A DNA stretch of 64,000 bases from Rhizobium sp. R711 (GCF_002211365.1 NZ_LOKZ01000034.1:124001-188000); one strand, 5' to 3'. Shown: positions 53,969 to 63,771, counted from the stretch's first letter. The notes: a model not told the origin generated them from the sequence alone. Program-made: numbers and translations.

Positions 53969-55299
53969 CAATCGCAGTAGACCCTGCCGCTTTGGCGTGC
54001 TCGCAGGTCGAAGTGGAAATGGTTCCAGTGCTCCGGATTGCTGCCCGGTCCCAGCACCGTGTTGAAATACTTGCAGCTGTCGCTGCGCACGGCCTGCAGC
54101 AACCTTCCTTCCCGGAAAGAGAACAGCCCCTTCTTGCGCACGTCGATCGCGTGACCGCTCTTCAGGACAAACTTGCCGACGTCAATCGCGTTGCCACGGG
54201 CATGCTCAGACATCGGGTTGTAGCGCTGCCGGCTGTTGTTCATACGGCGGCAGCTATATCCACCGAGCGGCTGAATGGTCTTGATGCCGGACCAGTAGCG
54301 AAAGCGAGCGGAGGGCGCGAGTTCGTTCTTGACCCATTTGGCGAAAGCGAGCGCCACCTGGCAATTCAGCGTCACCGCCGGCTGGACGCCGATGTTGCCG
54401 GAAAGGCCCTCCAGGGAGATCGGATATGGCACCTGGCAGGCGGGCCCCTGCGAGATCGGCGGCTTCTCGGTATAGACGACACCCATCCGCTTCAATTCGC
54501 GACGGCAGGCAAGTTCCGAGGCCGGCATCATGCTCGGATCCACAGGAGCCGCTGGTTCGCTCATCATCGGCGCGGTCGGGTTGTTCGGTCGCAGCATGGC
54601 GACCTCCTGCTCCTCGTTCTCCTCCGGCACGCGCGCCGGGGCGACGACCGGCCTTCCATCGGTCCACACAGGCGCGTTGCCCATCCGCGCCTGTGCTGCG
54701 GGCGCCGGGATACGCGCACGGTTAAGCTGGGTCGGATTTTCGGTACCGATGCCGTCGACAACGGGCTGATCGGATTGCCCCTCGGCGATCTGCTGCTGTT
54801 GCTCCTCGGCAAGGCCAACCACGGGCTCCGCGCCAAGTTCAGCATCCATGTTGACACCGCCCTCGGGCACGGCGAGCTGCTGCGTGCCGCCCCAGGTCGA
54901 AGGCTGGCTTCGAAGCGAGCCGGCCGCACCTTGTGCGCCCGCCATTGCCTCGTCGCTATCGATCATCGGCAGCCGCCTAGGCTGCGCCGGCGCCTGAAGC
55001 GTTTGCGGCAGGCGCTGGACGCGGGTTTGTCCCGTTCCGGCAAGATTGGGTGTGTTGAGATAGTCGACGGATCCGGCAGCATCGCTGACCGGCGTATTGG
55101 CAACCGGATAGGCCTGTTCAGTTGGTGCCGTTTGCATCCGGGCCGCCGCGACGCGACGCTCAGGCGGAGAGATCGACCCCACCCGCGTACCGTTGTCCAC
55201 CTCGCCGGGCGGGATAAGGCCATCGGTCGAACACGTCACCAGCGCCGTCGAGAGCAACACTGGCAGCACGTACTGCCGAAGAATGGATACAAAGGCCAT
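53968..55299 (-). CDS. Extensin-like C-terminal domain protein
   Basis: A 443-residue envelope protein. The N-terminal hydrophobic segment ends LSTALVTCSTDG, a near-lipobox with Thr before Cys, so it may be a lipoprotein. A long low-complexity Pro/Gln/Ala-rich region fills residues 25-265. The C-terminal extensin-like domain has CRRELKRMGVVYTE, SEHARGNAIDVGKFVL and SNPEHWNHFHFD. The His/Asp/His arrangement resembles M15-type D-Ala peptidases and suggests a metal site acting on peptidoglycan. Such proteins are common in Rhizobiales, but the function is unproven. Confidence 0.9.
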   Translation of the reverse strand: MAFVSILRQYVLPVLLSTALVTCSTDGLIPPGEVDNGTRVGSISPPERRVAAARMQTAPTEQAYPVANTPVSDAAGSVDYLNTPNLAGTGQTRVQRLPQTLQAPAQPRRLPMIDSDEAMAGAQGAAGSLRSQPSTWGGTQQLAVPEGGVNMDAELGAEPVVGLAEEQQQQIAEGQSDQPVVDGIGTENPTQLNRARIPAPAAQARMGNAPVWTDGRPVVAPARVPEENEEQEVAMLRPNNPTAPMMSEPAAPVDPSMMPASELACRRELKRMGVVYTEKPPISQGPACQVPYPISLEGLSGNIGVQPAVTLNCQVALAFAKWVKNELAPSARFRYWSGIKTIQPLGGYSCRRMNNSRQRYNPMSEHARGNAIDVGKFVLKSGHAIDVRKKGLFSFREGRLLQAVRSDSCKYFNTVLGPGSNPEHWNHFHFDLRARQSGRVYCD

Positions 55300-55575
55300 G
55301 CTCTCATCGCTTCCGAAGAACGGCAGGGATCTAAAACTTAGGCCGAAATTTAATGAAGAACGGTGAACGAAAGCTTACCTGGACCACCGCCATCCCCCGT
55401 CCTGAAGCGGAAACCGAGCCGGAACACACACACGCACAGGTTCATCCCAGGCGTTCGAATGTCCCGGTTTGGGCATGTCCACATTCGGCACGGCAAGTTG
55501 CCGCACGACGCGCAAAACGAAATCTTAAGTCATTCCAACGATTGTAGGATTAGGCCGTCTAACGTTGGGTTGGGC

Positions 55576-56622
55576 ATGAAATTTTTTGCTGCTTTCGCTA
55601 AAATCGCCGACCGCCTGCCATCATTCCGGCGCAAGAGCGAGGCCGCCATCGAGGCGCTCCAGCGCGCCCTCGCAGAAAAGCAGCAGCGGCTCGATCAGCA
55701 CGCAGTCGCCCTCGCCCACAGCCGCAAGATATTCGATCGCTCCTCGGAAGCCGCAAGGATCGGTGTGTGGGAATGCAGCCTGCCGGACAACAGCCTTGTC
55801 TGGACCAAGATGGTCTACGACCTCTTCGACATGCCATACCACGCCGAGCTCGATCGCTCGGAAATCTTGAAATGCTACTCCCAGGAATCGCTGGCCGAGC
55901 TCGTGCGACGGCGCAGTCGCGCGATTGAGGAGCGAAGCGGCTTTACACTCGACGCGGAGATCGTCACGCCGAAGGGCAACACCCGTTGGATCCGCATTAC
56001 GGCTACAGTCGAATGTGAGGGCGATGTCCCTGTCCGCATCTTCGGCATGAAACTCGACATCACGGCCGAAAAGATGATGTTCGACCAGATCCGCTATCTT
56101 GCGGAATTCGACATCCTGACCGGCCTGCCGAACCGCGCACAGTTTCAGACTGCCCTGCAGCGCCTGCCCCGGCACGCTGTCGGCGAAACCACCATGGCCT
56201 TGCTTCTCATCGACCTCGATGGCTTCAAGGGCATCAACGACACGTTCGGTCACCAGGCCGGCGACGAGTGCCTCAAGGAAACGGCAGAACGCCTGCAGGC
56301 GGCATGTAAAGGGGCAGACCTCGTGGCCCGCATTGGCGGCGATGAATTCGCGGTCATTGTCACCGGCTACGATAGCGCCGAGAGCGTCACCAAGCTCGCC
56401 GAAACGGTTATCCAAAGCCTTAACCGCTCCGTCGAACGGGATGGCTCCAGAATGCATGTCGGCGCATCCGTGGGGGTGGCCTTCTTCGATCAATCGCTGC
56501 GTTCCGACATCTTCGTTTGTGCCGACTCCGCGCTCTATAAGGCCAAGACTGACGGCAAGAACCGCTTCAAGGTGCACCAGGATCCTGCCTGCATCGGCAA
56601 TCAAAAGATGGATGCTGCCTAA
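55576..56622 (+). CDS. PAS-GGDEF diguanylate cyclase
   Basis: A 348-residue predicted cytoplasmic protein. It has a short N-terminal coiled coil (AAIEALQRALAEKQQRLDQHA), a PAS-like sensor (IGVWECSLPDNSLVWT through FGMKLDIT), and a GGDEF domain with DLDGFKGINDTFGH and the intact active loop RIGGDEF. The I-site position reads KGAD (K instead of R), so inhibition by product may be weakened. The ATG at 55576 starts MKFFAAFAK; the frame is open to 55363 but that extension has unlikely composition. The ribosome site is weak. No EAL domain is present. Confidence 0.9.
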   Translation: MKFFAAFAKIADRLPSFRRKSEAAIEALQRALAEKQQRLDQHAVALAHSRKIFDRSSEAARIGVWECSLPDNSLVWTKMVYDLFDMPYHAELDRSEILKCYSQESLAELVRRRSRAIEERSGFTLDAEIVTPKGNTRWIRITATVECEGDVPVRIFGMKLDITAEKMMFDQIRYLAEFDILTGLPNRAQFQTALQRLPRHAVGETTMALLLIDLDGFKGINDTFGHQAGDECLKETAERLQAACKGADLVARIGGDEFAVIVTGYDSAESVTKLAETVIQSLNRSVERDGSRMHVGASVGVAFFDQSLRSDIFVCADSALYKAKTDGKNRFKVHQDPACIGNQKMDAA

Positions 56623-56747
56623 CCCGGTTCTTATCCGTGAAAGCAGCGCCGTTCTCTTTGAAGAGTTGGCGACGTATCCTCGTCGATGAACTATAATGGG
56701 GCCACGCTGCTCAGAGGTCGCTGGCGGCGCGGGCACGGGAGCAAGAG

Positions 56748-57167
56748 ATGGCGGATAGCAAACCCTCGGTCGGCGCGAACGTACGCGATGTTGCCCTGTT
56801 GATCGGTCGGCTGCTGCTTGCCTGGATCTTTCTGCATGAGGGCGTTTCGCTGGCACTGAATTTTTCGGGTGCGGTCGATATGGCCGCACAGTTCGGCTTG
56901 AGTGTTCCCCTGCTGGTGGCGACGATCGCTCTCCAGATCTGCGCCGGTCTATCCATCGCCACGGGATTTTTGACCCGCATCGGCGCTTCGGCCTTGGGTC
57001 TGTTTTGCGTGGCGACCGCCACACTCTTTCACACCAACTTCAGCGATCAGAACGAACTCCTTCATTTCGAAAAGGATTTAGCCATCGCGGGTGGCATGTT
57101 TGTGCTCGCGGCCACCGGCGCCGGCGCCCTCTCGATTGACCGCTGGCTAAGGGACCGCAGCCGGTAG
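56748..57167 (+). CDS. DoxX family membrane protein
   Basis: A 139-residue protein with four hydrophobic helices, matching the DoxX family of small inner-membrane proteins. Markers are LIGRLLLAWIFLHEGVSLAL near the start and FEKDLAIAGGMFVLAATG near the end. GGGAG lies 6 nt before the ATG. DoxX homologues are linked to quinone/redox or thiol stress functions in some bacteria; no partner here allows a specific assignment. Confidence 0.9.
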   Translation: MADSKPSVGANVRDVALLIGRLLLAWIFLHEGVSLALNFSGAVDMAAQFGLSVPLLVATIALQICAGLSIATGFLTRIGASALGLFCVATATLFHTNFSDQNELLHFEKDLAIAGGMFVLAATGAGALSIDRWLRDRSR

Positions 57168-57246
57168 CATTGCAGTTCTTGCAAACGGCGACTGAGCATT
57201 GCCCAAACCCACTAAGAGCATAGCGGCAGAGCATGTCACGATGCGG

Positions 57247-58656
57247 TCACACGGCAGAGCGCCGTTCTTCCCGGTAGGCTCTCAAAATGGCTTCGACCGC
57301 CGTCAAGGCTTCAACCGAATTCGTCTGGTAGTTGGTGACCGATAGACGCATAACCTGCCTACTGCGCCATGTTGCTCCGCCGGCAAACAGGACGCCTTCC
57401 CGCTGCAAGGCACCGATCACTCGCCTCGTCAGATCATTGGCCTGTTCGGGCGGCAGGTCCGCTCCGAAGCACACGATCGCCTGGTTGAGCTGGACATCGT
57501 TGCCGATCGCAATTCCAGGCTCCGTTGCGAGTGCTCGCGCCACGCCTGCCGCGGCGTCACACGCTCCATCGACAACAGCTTCGATGCCGCTGCGCCCCAG
57601 ATGTCGGATCATCGCCCATGTGGCGAAACCCCGCGCGCGGCGTGACAGTTCCGGCACATAATGTGAAGGGTCACGCTCGCCCTCGCTGGCAAGCGGCAGA
57701 TAGCTCGCCGAAATCGTCATGGCCCGCCGATGCGCGAGCTCGTCGCGCACGATCGCATAGCCGCAATCATAGGGCGATTGAAGCCATTTATGCCCATCGG
57801 TCGCCCAACTGTCAGCCTGCTCGACACCGGCGGTCAAATGGCGTCGCCGTGCGGAAGTCTGGGCCCAGAGGCCGAATGCTCCATCGACATGGACCCACGC
57901 GCCCTTCGATTTGGCGATGGGGATCAGCCTGCAGAAATCATCGCAGGCGCCCGTATTGATTTGCCCAGCCTGGAGGATGGCGACGCAAGGCCCGGTAACC
58001 TCGCTGGCAGCCTGCTCAAACGCCGTCGGCAGGATGCGCCCCTGATCGTCCGTCGCAACCCGCACCACGCGGTCGTGGCCGAGACCGAGAAACTGCAAGG
58101 CGGAGAACACAGTCGTATGCGCGTCATCGCCAATCAGCACTGTGATCGGCGGCGCTCCGAACAACCCTTTGGCGTCGGCGTCCCAGCCGGCCCGCAGCAG
58201 CACCTCGCCACGGGCGGCCGCAAGGCAAGTGAAATTCGCCACAGTCGCGCCTGTGACAAAGCCCACCGAGGAGCCCGCCGGAAGGTCTAGCAGCTGAAGC
58301 AGCCAGCGTGCCCCTACGGCTTCGACGGCCGCCGCTGAGGGCGACACAGCGTGGTTGCCGGCGTTCTGCCCCCACGCGCTCGTCAGGAAATCCGCGGCAA
58401 CTCCCATGGGATGGGAGCCGCCAATGACCCAGCCGAAGAAGCGCGCCCCTGTCATCAAATGCAACCCAGGTTCCGCCGTTGCCACCAGCTCGTCGAGTAC
58501 GTCGATCATCGGCGCCGACAGTTCAGGCAGCGGGGCGCCAAACGCTTCCACGGCGGCGTCATAGTCACGCAAAGGACGATGGAGACGGTTGTTAGTCGTC
58601 TCGCGAAAACGAGCCGCGTGAGCAGCGGCAATCGAGAACAATTCCTTGGTGCTCAC
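57247..58656 (-). CDS. PLP-dependent group II decarboxylase-like enzyme
   Basis: A 469-residue fold type I PLP enzyme of the aromatic-L-amino-acid/glutamate decarboxylase family. Blocks seen are GARFFGWVIGGSHPMGVAAD, SVGFVTGATVANFTCL (phosphate loop), VHVDGAFGLWAQ (PLP aspartate), and the Schiff-base lysine in TDGHKWLQSPYDCG. The start is GTG at 58656, with GGAGG 8 nt upstream; longer in-frame starts exist but lack a site. The substrate is unknown, and some members of this group are carbon-sulfur or aldehyde-producing enzymes rather than decarboxylases. Confidence 0.9.
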   Translation of the reverse strand: MSTKELFSIAAAHAARFRETTNNRLHRPLRDYDAAVEAFGAPLPELSAPMIDVLDELVATAEPGLHLMTGARFFGWVIGGSHPMGVAADFLTSAWGQNAGNHAVSPSAAAVEAVGARWLLQLLDLPAGSSVGFVTGATVANFTCLAAARGEVLLRAGWDADAKGLFGAPPITVLIGDDAHTTVFSALQFLGLGHDRVVRVATDDQGRILPTAFEQAASEVTGPCVAILQAGQINTGACDDFCRLIPIAKSKGAWVHVDGAFGLWAQTSARRRHLTAGVEQADSWATDGHKWLQSPYDCGYAIVRDELAHRRAMTISASYLPLASEGERDPSHYVPELSRRARGFATWAMIRHLGRSGIEAVVDGACDAAAGVARALATEPGIAIGNDVQLNQAIVCFGADLPPEQANDLTRRVIGALQREGVLFAGGATWRSRQVMRLSVTNYQTNSVEALTAVEAILRAYREERRSAV

Positions 58657-58799
58657 CGCATCCGCCTCCCCGCCATGCCGTGCGCCTGCCGAATTCGCAC
58701 ACAACATCACTGTCAAAGCCTGTGGCGACGGAGAATAACCTGAACCTTATGCCCGTGCCAGCACGGCGCCATAACGCGCAATAGTGGCACCCGAGAACA

Positions 58800-59039
58800 T
58801 CAGCACCCGCCGCGAGACGTAGTCTGGCCAAGGTCATCGTTGGATAAACGAGCCGCATCGCGCTTCTCGTTACCGTACAACTCGTTCATGATTTTGGCGA
58901 CTTCAATGGCGTGGCCTTCTGTCAGGCCATGCAATATCTGCCCGCCGAAGGATGCAGGCTCTTCAGTCTCGTTGTCCCACACCATCCAGAGGTCGAGCGG
59001 GTCGCAAATGACATCATAACGTTGATCGGAACTACACAT
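58800..59039 (-). CDS. Small conserved-looking hypothetical protein
   Basis: A 79-residue soluble acidic protein with CDPLDLWMVWDNETEEPASF and GGQILHGLTEGHAIEVAKIM. Composition and codon use are those of a real gene. AAGGCAA lies about 10 nt before the ATG. No named family is recognised. It is followed about 80 nt downstream by the start of the PLP enzyme mRNA region on the same strand. Confidence 0.7.
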   Translation of the reverse strand: MCSSDQRYDVICDPLDLWMVWDNETEEPASFGGQILHGLTEGHAIEVAKIMNELYGNEKRDAARLSNDDLGQTTSRGGC

Positions 59040-59113
59040 GGGTAAATTGCCTTAAGAACCCCTACCCGCTTAAGCCCCTGACTCTTAACGTGCTCTTGCT
59101 TCGAAATGACCAA

Positions 59114-59308
59114 TTAGCGCGAGCGATTTCTTGTCCTGATGATCGGGAAGCCCAGAAAATACCAGGACAAGGCTGTTCCAAGGCCCACCGGCGCGATTGC
59201 ACCGATATTGCCGCCGCGCAAAAGGCAAGCCAGAAGTCCCGCGACCACGCCGACGATCACCAGATCGATCAGGCACGGCCGTGACTCGGATGATGATTTC
59301 TCTCCCAT
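59114..59308 (-). CDS. Small two-helix membrane protein
   Basis: 64 residues with two hydrophobic segments (LIDLVIVGVVAGLLACLL and GAIAPVGLGTALSWYFLGF) and a basic C-terminus (RTRNRSR), giving a hairpin topology with both ends probably cytoplasmic. The ribosome site is weak. An alternative longer frame overlaps in another phase but lacks protein-like features. Not recognised. Confidence 0.5.
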   Translation of the reverse strand: MGEKSSSESRPCLIDLVIVGVVAGLLACLLRGGNIGAIAPVGLGTALSWYFLGFPIIRTRNRSR

Positions 59309-59470
59309 GATATCGGCTTAGGTCATCCGCCGAGGTTGCAAAAGGCCTCGCGTCGCTAACGCCTAACAAAGTCTGAATATCAGTTGCGACGCCTCGCTGG
59401 GAGACGTCCGGGGTGCCGATTTGATACGTCCACCGGCGCAGGCAAGGGATAGATCTGACGCACGTTCATT

Positions 59471-59629
59471 TTATCGTGCAGGAACACTGCCCGTAACGAT
59501 CCGATCAGTCTTCATAACGTCCATCTGCGGCCAATTGGACGCAGCCTCAGTCGCCGGACGACTGCCGGCCGCCAGAATTGTGATCAAACCAGCCACGATG
59601 GCAGTAAGAAGCAAGCCGCTGTAGGTCAT
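59471..59629 (-). CDS. Small exported or membrane protein
   Basis: 52 residues from ATG 59629, with GAGG 9 nt upstream. The hydrophobic segment YSGLLLTAIVAGLITILAAG is at the N-terminus, followed by a polar tail (NWPQMDVMKTDRIVTG). It could be a signal peptide or a single anchor. A start at 59674 would add 15 residues. Not recognised. Confidence 0.5.
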   Translation of the reverse strand: MTYSGLLLTAIVAGLITILAAGSRPATEAASNWPQMDVMKTDRIVTGSVPAR

Positions 59630-59757
59630 TGTTTCGAGCCTCAATGCTGTGGTTTCCCAGCCACTGCGGCGCAAACTGATACGAGACGCTAAATGAAACG
59701 CTAACGGACATGGTTAATGCACAGCGTTTCCCGGTTTGGGACGCAGACTGTGGATAA

Positions 59758-61419
59758 CTAGTCGCCTGCGCCTGCCTGCACCGACCGGGTCTCGAACAGC
59801 CGCTTCAGCGCATCGAGCTTCTCTCCATCGATCTTCGCGTCCGTCACGGCAACCCAGCCATCGATATAGTGCTGCGGCGCATAGACGTGGCCGTACCCCA
59901 TCGGAGAACTCGTTGCGATCGCCAGATCGACCAGCAATTGCAGCATTGTCAGCGCGGGAAACCAACGCAGGCTCGGCGAAACGTCCGGCCCACGCGGACG
60001 CCGCATCCATGCCGGTTCGCGATAGAAAGAATAGGGATCGAAGAACGTCACGGCATCGCTGGCATATTGCAGATAGACGATGCGAATGGGCCCCCACTTT
60101 GCGCCGGGAATATCCAGCTGGTTCGTCTGGTTTGTGAACCGAATGAGAGATCCGTCGCGGAACCGCGGCAACCATGCAGGCGATTCGGGATTGCGCGCCG
60201 CCGTCACGTCTCGCCACATCCTGCTTTCAAAAGGCGGCCCACTCCACAACGCCCCCTGGAATGGATCCGCAACGATGTCGAAAATATCGGCCGAGACTTG
60301 GGAATTCAGCGCTCCGAGGCTGAGGCCGTGCAGGTAGAGCTTCGGTCGCTTGTCCCCTGGCAACGTCGTCCAGTAGCCGTACACTTCCCGAAACAATGCC
60401 TTGGCGGAAGCAGAACCGTATTCCGGCTCGACCAGCAGCGACAACCAACTGGTCAGATAGGAATACTGAAGCCCGACGCTCGCCACATCGCCGTGATGCA
60501 GATATTCGAGCGTGTCCATTGCCTCCGGATCGATCCAGCCGGTTCCCGTCGGGGCGATGATGACCAGGAGCGAACGTTCAAACGCGCCTTGGCGCTTCAT
60601 CTCATCGAGCGCGAGCTTTGCCCGCTCTTCGATCGTTTCCGCGTTATTCAGGCCGACATAGGTTCGCAGCGGCTCGCGCGCCGGCGTCTTCCAGAAATCA
60701 GCGATCTGCGCAGCTGTCGGCCCTGATCCGATGAAATTGCGGCCCTGACGCCCAAGTCCCTCCCAAGTGACAAGCGAGGCGGCGCTTCCGGTCTTGGCCG
60801 GATCGCTTGGCTTGGGGACGCCATCTTCCAGAAGCGCATCGACCCTCTGGAACGAACTATCGGCCAGATGCAACGCCGCGCGCAGCAGGACGCCATCCAC
60901 CACAGACCAGAAAAGCGCGATCGCAAGAATACCCCCGATCACCTGAGAGACGCGGCGCGGCACGAAGCGCGATAGCCATTCCGACAGGAACAGACACGTC
61001 AACCGGAACAGCCTACTGGCCAGAACGGCAATGAAGAAAGTAACGATCGCGACGAAGGCGACGCTGAAGGGCTCAGCCGTGTCGACGCGCTCCATGTGCC
61101 ACAAGTCGCGGATCGAATTCTGCCAGCCGGCCGTGCGCCACAGGACGAGGACGGACAACACAACACCAAGTCCGCAAACGATCAGGTTGCCGGGCAGTCT
61201 TCGCCCGGCCGACATCGGCAGTTCCAGGTATTTCCACAGCCAGGTAAAGGTTACCCCGAACAGATACCCGACGGCGGCGGCGATGCCGGACAGTGCACCT
61301 TGAACGAAGAAGGATCGTGGCATGAGGCTCGGAGTCAGCGACGCGGCAAAGAAGATGAAGCCAAGCGCCAGCCCCGGCGTCGAAAGCGACACGAATAGGC
61401 GCAGCAGCAAACGTTTCAT
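59758..61419 (-). CDS. Abhydrolase_9 family membrane-associated alpha/beta hydrolase
   Basis: A 553-residue protein. The N-terminal half has about five hydrophobic helices (first MKRLLLRLFVSLSTPGLALGF). The C-terminal half is an alpha/beta hydrolase with nucleophile elbow GLSLG, Ser367, and late HWF/YGHVYAPQHYIDGWVAV elements. This is the architecture of the Abhydrolase_9_N plus Abhydrolase_9 pair. It probably acts at the membrane on a lipid-like ester; the substrate is unknown. Confidence 0.88.
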   Translation of the reverse strand: MKRLLLRLFVSLSTPGLALGFIFFAASLTPSLMPRSFFVQGALSGIAAAVGYLFGVTFTWLWKYLELPMSAGRRLPGNLIVCGLGVVLSVLVLWRTAGWQNSIRDLWHMERVDTAEPFSVAFVAIVTFFIAVLASRLFRLTCLFLSEWLSRFVPRRVSQVIGGILAIALFWSVVDGVLLRAALHLADSSFQRVDALLEDGVPKPSDPAKTGSAASLVTWEGLGRQGRNFIGSGPTAAQIADFWKTPAREPLRTYVGLNNAETIEERAKLALDEMKRQGAFERSLLVIIAPTGTGWIDPEAMDTLEYLHHGDVASVGLQYSYLTSWLSLLVEPEYGSASAKALFREVYGYWTTLPGDKRPKLYLHGLSLGALNSQVSADIFDIVADPFQGALWSGPPFESRMWRDVTAARNPESPAWLPRFRDGSLIRFTNQTNQLDIPGAKWGPIRIVYLQYASDAVTFFDPYSFYREPAWMRRPRGPDVSPSLRWFPALTMLQLLVDLAIATSSPMGYGHVYAPQHYIDGWVAVTDAKIDGEKLDALKRLFETRSVQAGAGD

Positions 61420-61582
61420 GCGCTCCCTCTCACGCTTCTGACACCGATATCAACCGGCTGCACCTGCGCCCCGCCTCGCTCACGTCACCATCAAAGTCGG
61501 CAGGCGATCCGCTACGGGACGCCATGCACCTTACTATCTGAAAGCGCAAACTCAAGGGACGCACGAACAGGTAGGCTCCATA

Positions 61583-61611
61583 CAAAAAAGCTCCCGATCA
61601 CTACCGGGAGC
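61583..61611 (-). terminator. Intrinsic terminator after the chemoreceptor gene
   Basis: A 7-bp stem (61590-61596 with 61605-61611, 8-nt loop) is followed on the minus strand by a T6 run at 61589-61584. It lies 25 nt past the chemoreceptor stop. Confidence 0.9.
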
Positions 61612-61635
61612 CTCCGCTTGTTGCCAATCCGCCGT

Positions 61636-63453
61636 TCAGGCGGCGCGGGACATCCGCCTCGTGCTGTTGCCACTCGCGCGCAGCTTGAAATTGGCAAGCA
61701 AGGTGCTCAACTGTCGGCTTTCCTCGGCCAGTGTCTGGCTAGCAGCCGTCGTTTCCTCTACCATCGCGGCATTCTGCTGCGTCATCTGGTCCATGTGGTT
61801 GACCGAGGTGTTGATCTCGTTGAGGCCCGTGGCCTGTTCGCGCGCCGCCGTGGCGATCGAGACGACATGGTTGTTGACGCGATTGACCAGCTCCTCGATT
61901 TCGAGCAGCGCATCACCAGTGGAGCGCACCAGCATCACGCCGTTGCCGACTTCGCTTGCCGAGGTGCTGATCAACACCTTGATCTCCTTCGCGGCATTGG
62001 CGGACCGCTGCGCAAGCTCGCGCACTTCCTGTGCGACGACGGCGAAACCGCGTCCCGCCTCGCCTGCACGTGCGGCTTCGACGCCGGCATTGAGCGCGAG
62101 CAAGTTCGTCTGGAAGGCAATCTCATCGATAACGCCGATGATCTGGCTGATACGGTTCGATGAATCCTCAATCCTGTTCATCGCCGTGACCGCATTGCGG
62201 ACGATGTCGCCCGACTTGCCGGCGCTGGTCTTGGTTTCCGCCACCATCTCGCGGGCTTCCGCTGCACGTTCCGAGGCGGTCCGCACGGTCGCGGTGATCT
62301 CGTCGAGTGCCGCCGCCGTCTCTTCCAGCGCAGCCGCCTGTTGCTCGGTGCGCTTCGACAGATTGTTCGTGGCCTCGCTGATATCGCCGGCGCTGCCGTT
62401 GACGACGCGCGTCGATTCCGCGATCGCTTGGATAACGCCGTTCAGCGCATCGACGGCCGAGTTGAAGTCGGAGCGCAGCTTGGCATAGTCCGCACCGAGA
62501 TCGCCGATGGACACGGTCAGGTCGCCGGCAGCCAGTTTCTCAAGTCCGGCACCGAGCGACTGGATGGCAAAGGTCTGGCGATCCGCTGCCGAGCGCCAGT
62601 TTGCCTCGTTGCCGCGACGCTCCTCCTCGATCTGCAACTGGTGCTGACTCTCGCGCTCGCGCATCAGCACCCGCTCGCGGACGGAATCCCGCAACACAAG
62701 GAGAGATTTCGCCATTGCGCCGATCTCGTCGCGCCGATCGTGATCGACGATATCGGCGGCGTCGCGTTCCTCGGCAATCGCGTTCATCGCGCCCTTTAGC
62801 CGGGCGATCGGCGACGTCACGCTACGAACGATACCAAAGGCAACGCCGATGATGATGATCGCCCCGATGATGCAGGCACCGGCAGCCCAGATCGCGTTCT
62901 GGCGATAGAGCGCTGCAAGATCATCGGCATAGACACCGGTGCCAACCACCCAGCCCCAGGGCTCGAAGCCGACCACATGAGAATATTTGAGCACCGGATC
63001 GGCCGCACCCGGCTTCGGCCAGTAATAATCGACGAAGCCTTCGCCACTCTTCTTCACGGTATTGGCGAACTCGACGAAGATGAACTTACCGGTCGGATCC
63101 TTGTTTTGGGACAGGTCCGTTCCGTTCAGCTCCGGCTTGATCGGATGCATGATCATCGTCGGATGCATGTCGTTGATCCAGAAATAGCCGTTGCCACCGT
63201 AGCGCATGGCCGAGATCACGTCCTTCGCCGCGGTCTGCGCCTGCTCCCGGGTCATGGCGCCGGACTGTTCCAGCTTGTAGTATTTTTGGAAGATGGCGAT
63301 CGCGGTCGCATCCATTTGTGCAAGACCTTGCTTGCGTTCGCTCTCCAGCTTGGAGTGTGAATAGTTGAGGAAGAATGTGATGGCGAGTACCAGAATGGTC
63401 AGCGCCAGCCCCACGAGAGAATAGAGGCGGGTGGAAATCTTGACGTTACGCAT
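61636..63453 (-). CDS. Methyl-accepting chemotaxis protein with single Cache sensor
   Basis: A 605-residue chemoreceptor: helix 1 at about residues 13-31, a periplasmic Cache_2-type domain (about 35-185, with YGGNGYFWINDMHPTMIMHP and VVGFEPWGWVVGTGVY), helix 2 at about 188-210, then a HAMP domain and a cytoplasmic signalling domain. The hairpin tip reads EIAFQTNLLALNAGVEAARAGEAGRGFAVVAQEVRELAQRS-type sequence split over residues 470-510. No C-terminal NWETF-like CheR-binding pentapeptide is present. Cache_2 sensors often bind small organic acids; the ligand is unknown. Confidence 0.95.
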   Translation of the reverse strand: MRNVKISTRLYSLVGLALTILVLAITFFLNYSHSKLESERKQGLAQMDATAIAIFQKYYKLEQSGAMTREQAQTAAKDVISAMRYGGNGYFWINDMHPTMIMHPIKPELNGTDLSQNKDPTGKFIFVEFANTVKKSGEGFVDYYWPKPGAADPVLKYSHVVGFEPWGWVVGTGVYADDLAALYRQNAIWAAGACIIGAIIIIGVAFGIVRSVTSPIARLKGAMNAIAEERDAADIVDHDRRDEIGAMAKSLLVLRDSVRERVLMRERESQHQLQIEEERRGNEANWRSAADRQTFAIQSLGAGLEKLAAGDLTVSIGDLGADYAKLRSDFNSAVDALNGVIQAIAESTRVVNGSAGDISEATNNLSKRTEQQAAALEETAAALDEITATVRTASERAAEAREMVAETKTSAGKSGDIVRNAVTAMNRIEDSSNRISQIIGVIDEIAFQTNLLALNAGVEAARAGEAGRGFAVVAQEVRELAQRSANAAKEIKVLISTSASEVGNGVMLVRSTGDALLEIEELVNRVNNHVVSIATAAREQATGLNEINTSVNHMDQMTQQNAAMVEETTAASQTLAEESRQLSTLLANFKLRASGNSTRRMSRAA

Positions 63454-63771
63454 TGAGCCCCGGCAGTTCAGAATTTGATCATAATGAAATACTGCTATGT
63501 GGGCCTTACCGGATCGTGAATGTAAATTAGAATCTGCTTAATTACCGTAGGGTGAGCATTCTTGCCATTGGCCCAATTTTCTATGCAAGGCATTGATTTT
63601 TATCGATAAGGGAAAGCCGATACAAACCGCGCTAGGTAACTTCTCGTAGAACCATAGTAGCAGATCCAGCGACGAACCGACCGTCTCTCGACAGCACCGC
63701 GTTTCGCTTCCGAGCCTTCTGCGCTACGGTCCTTCCGGAATCGTTATCCCTTTCCCGAACAGGAGCCCTCC
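63454..63771. other. Divergent promoter region, chemoreceptor / thioesterase
   Basis: 318 nt with no supported gene. The part next to the chemoreceptor (63460-63640) is AT-rich and likely holds its promoter; no sigma factor motif could be assigned with confidence. Confidence 0.5.

Noticed and set aside
53992..55341. 449-codon plus-strand frame antisense to the extensin-like gene
   Set aside because: Arg/His-rich composition without protein-like features, entirely opposite a supported gene.
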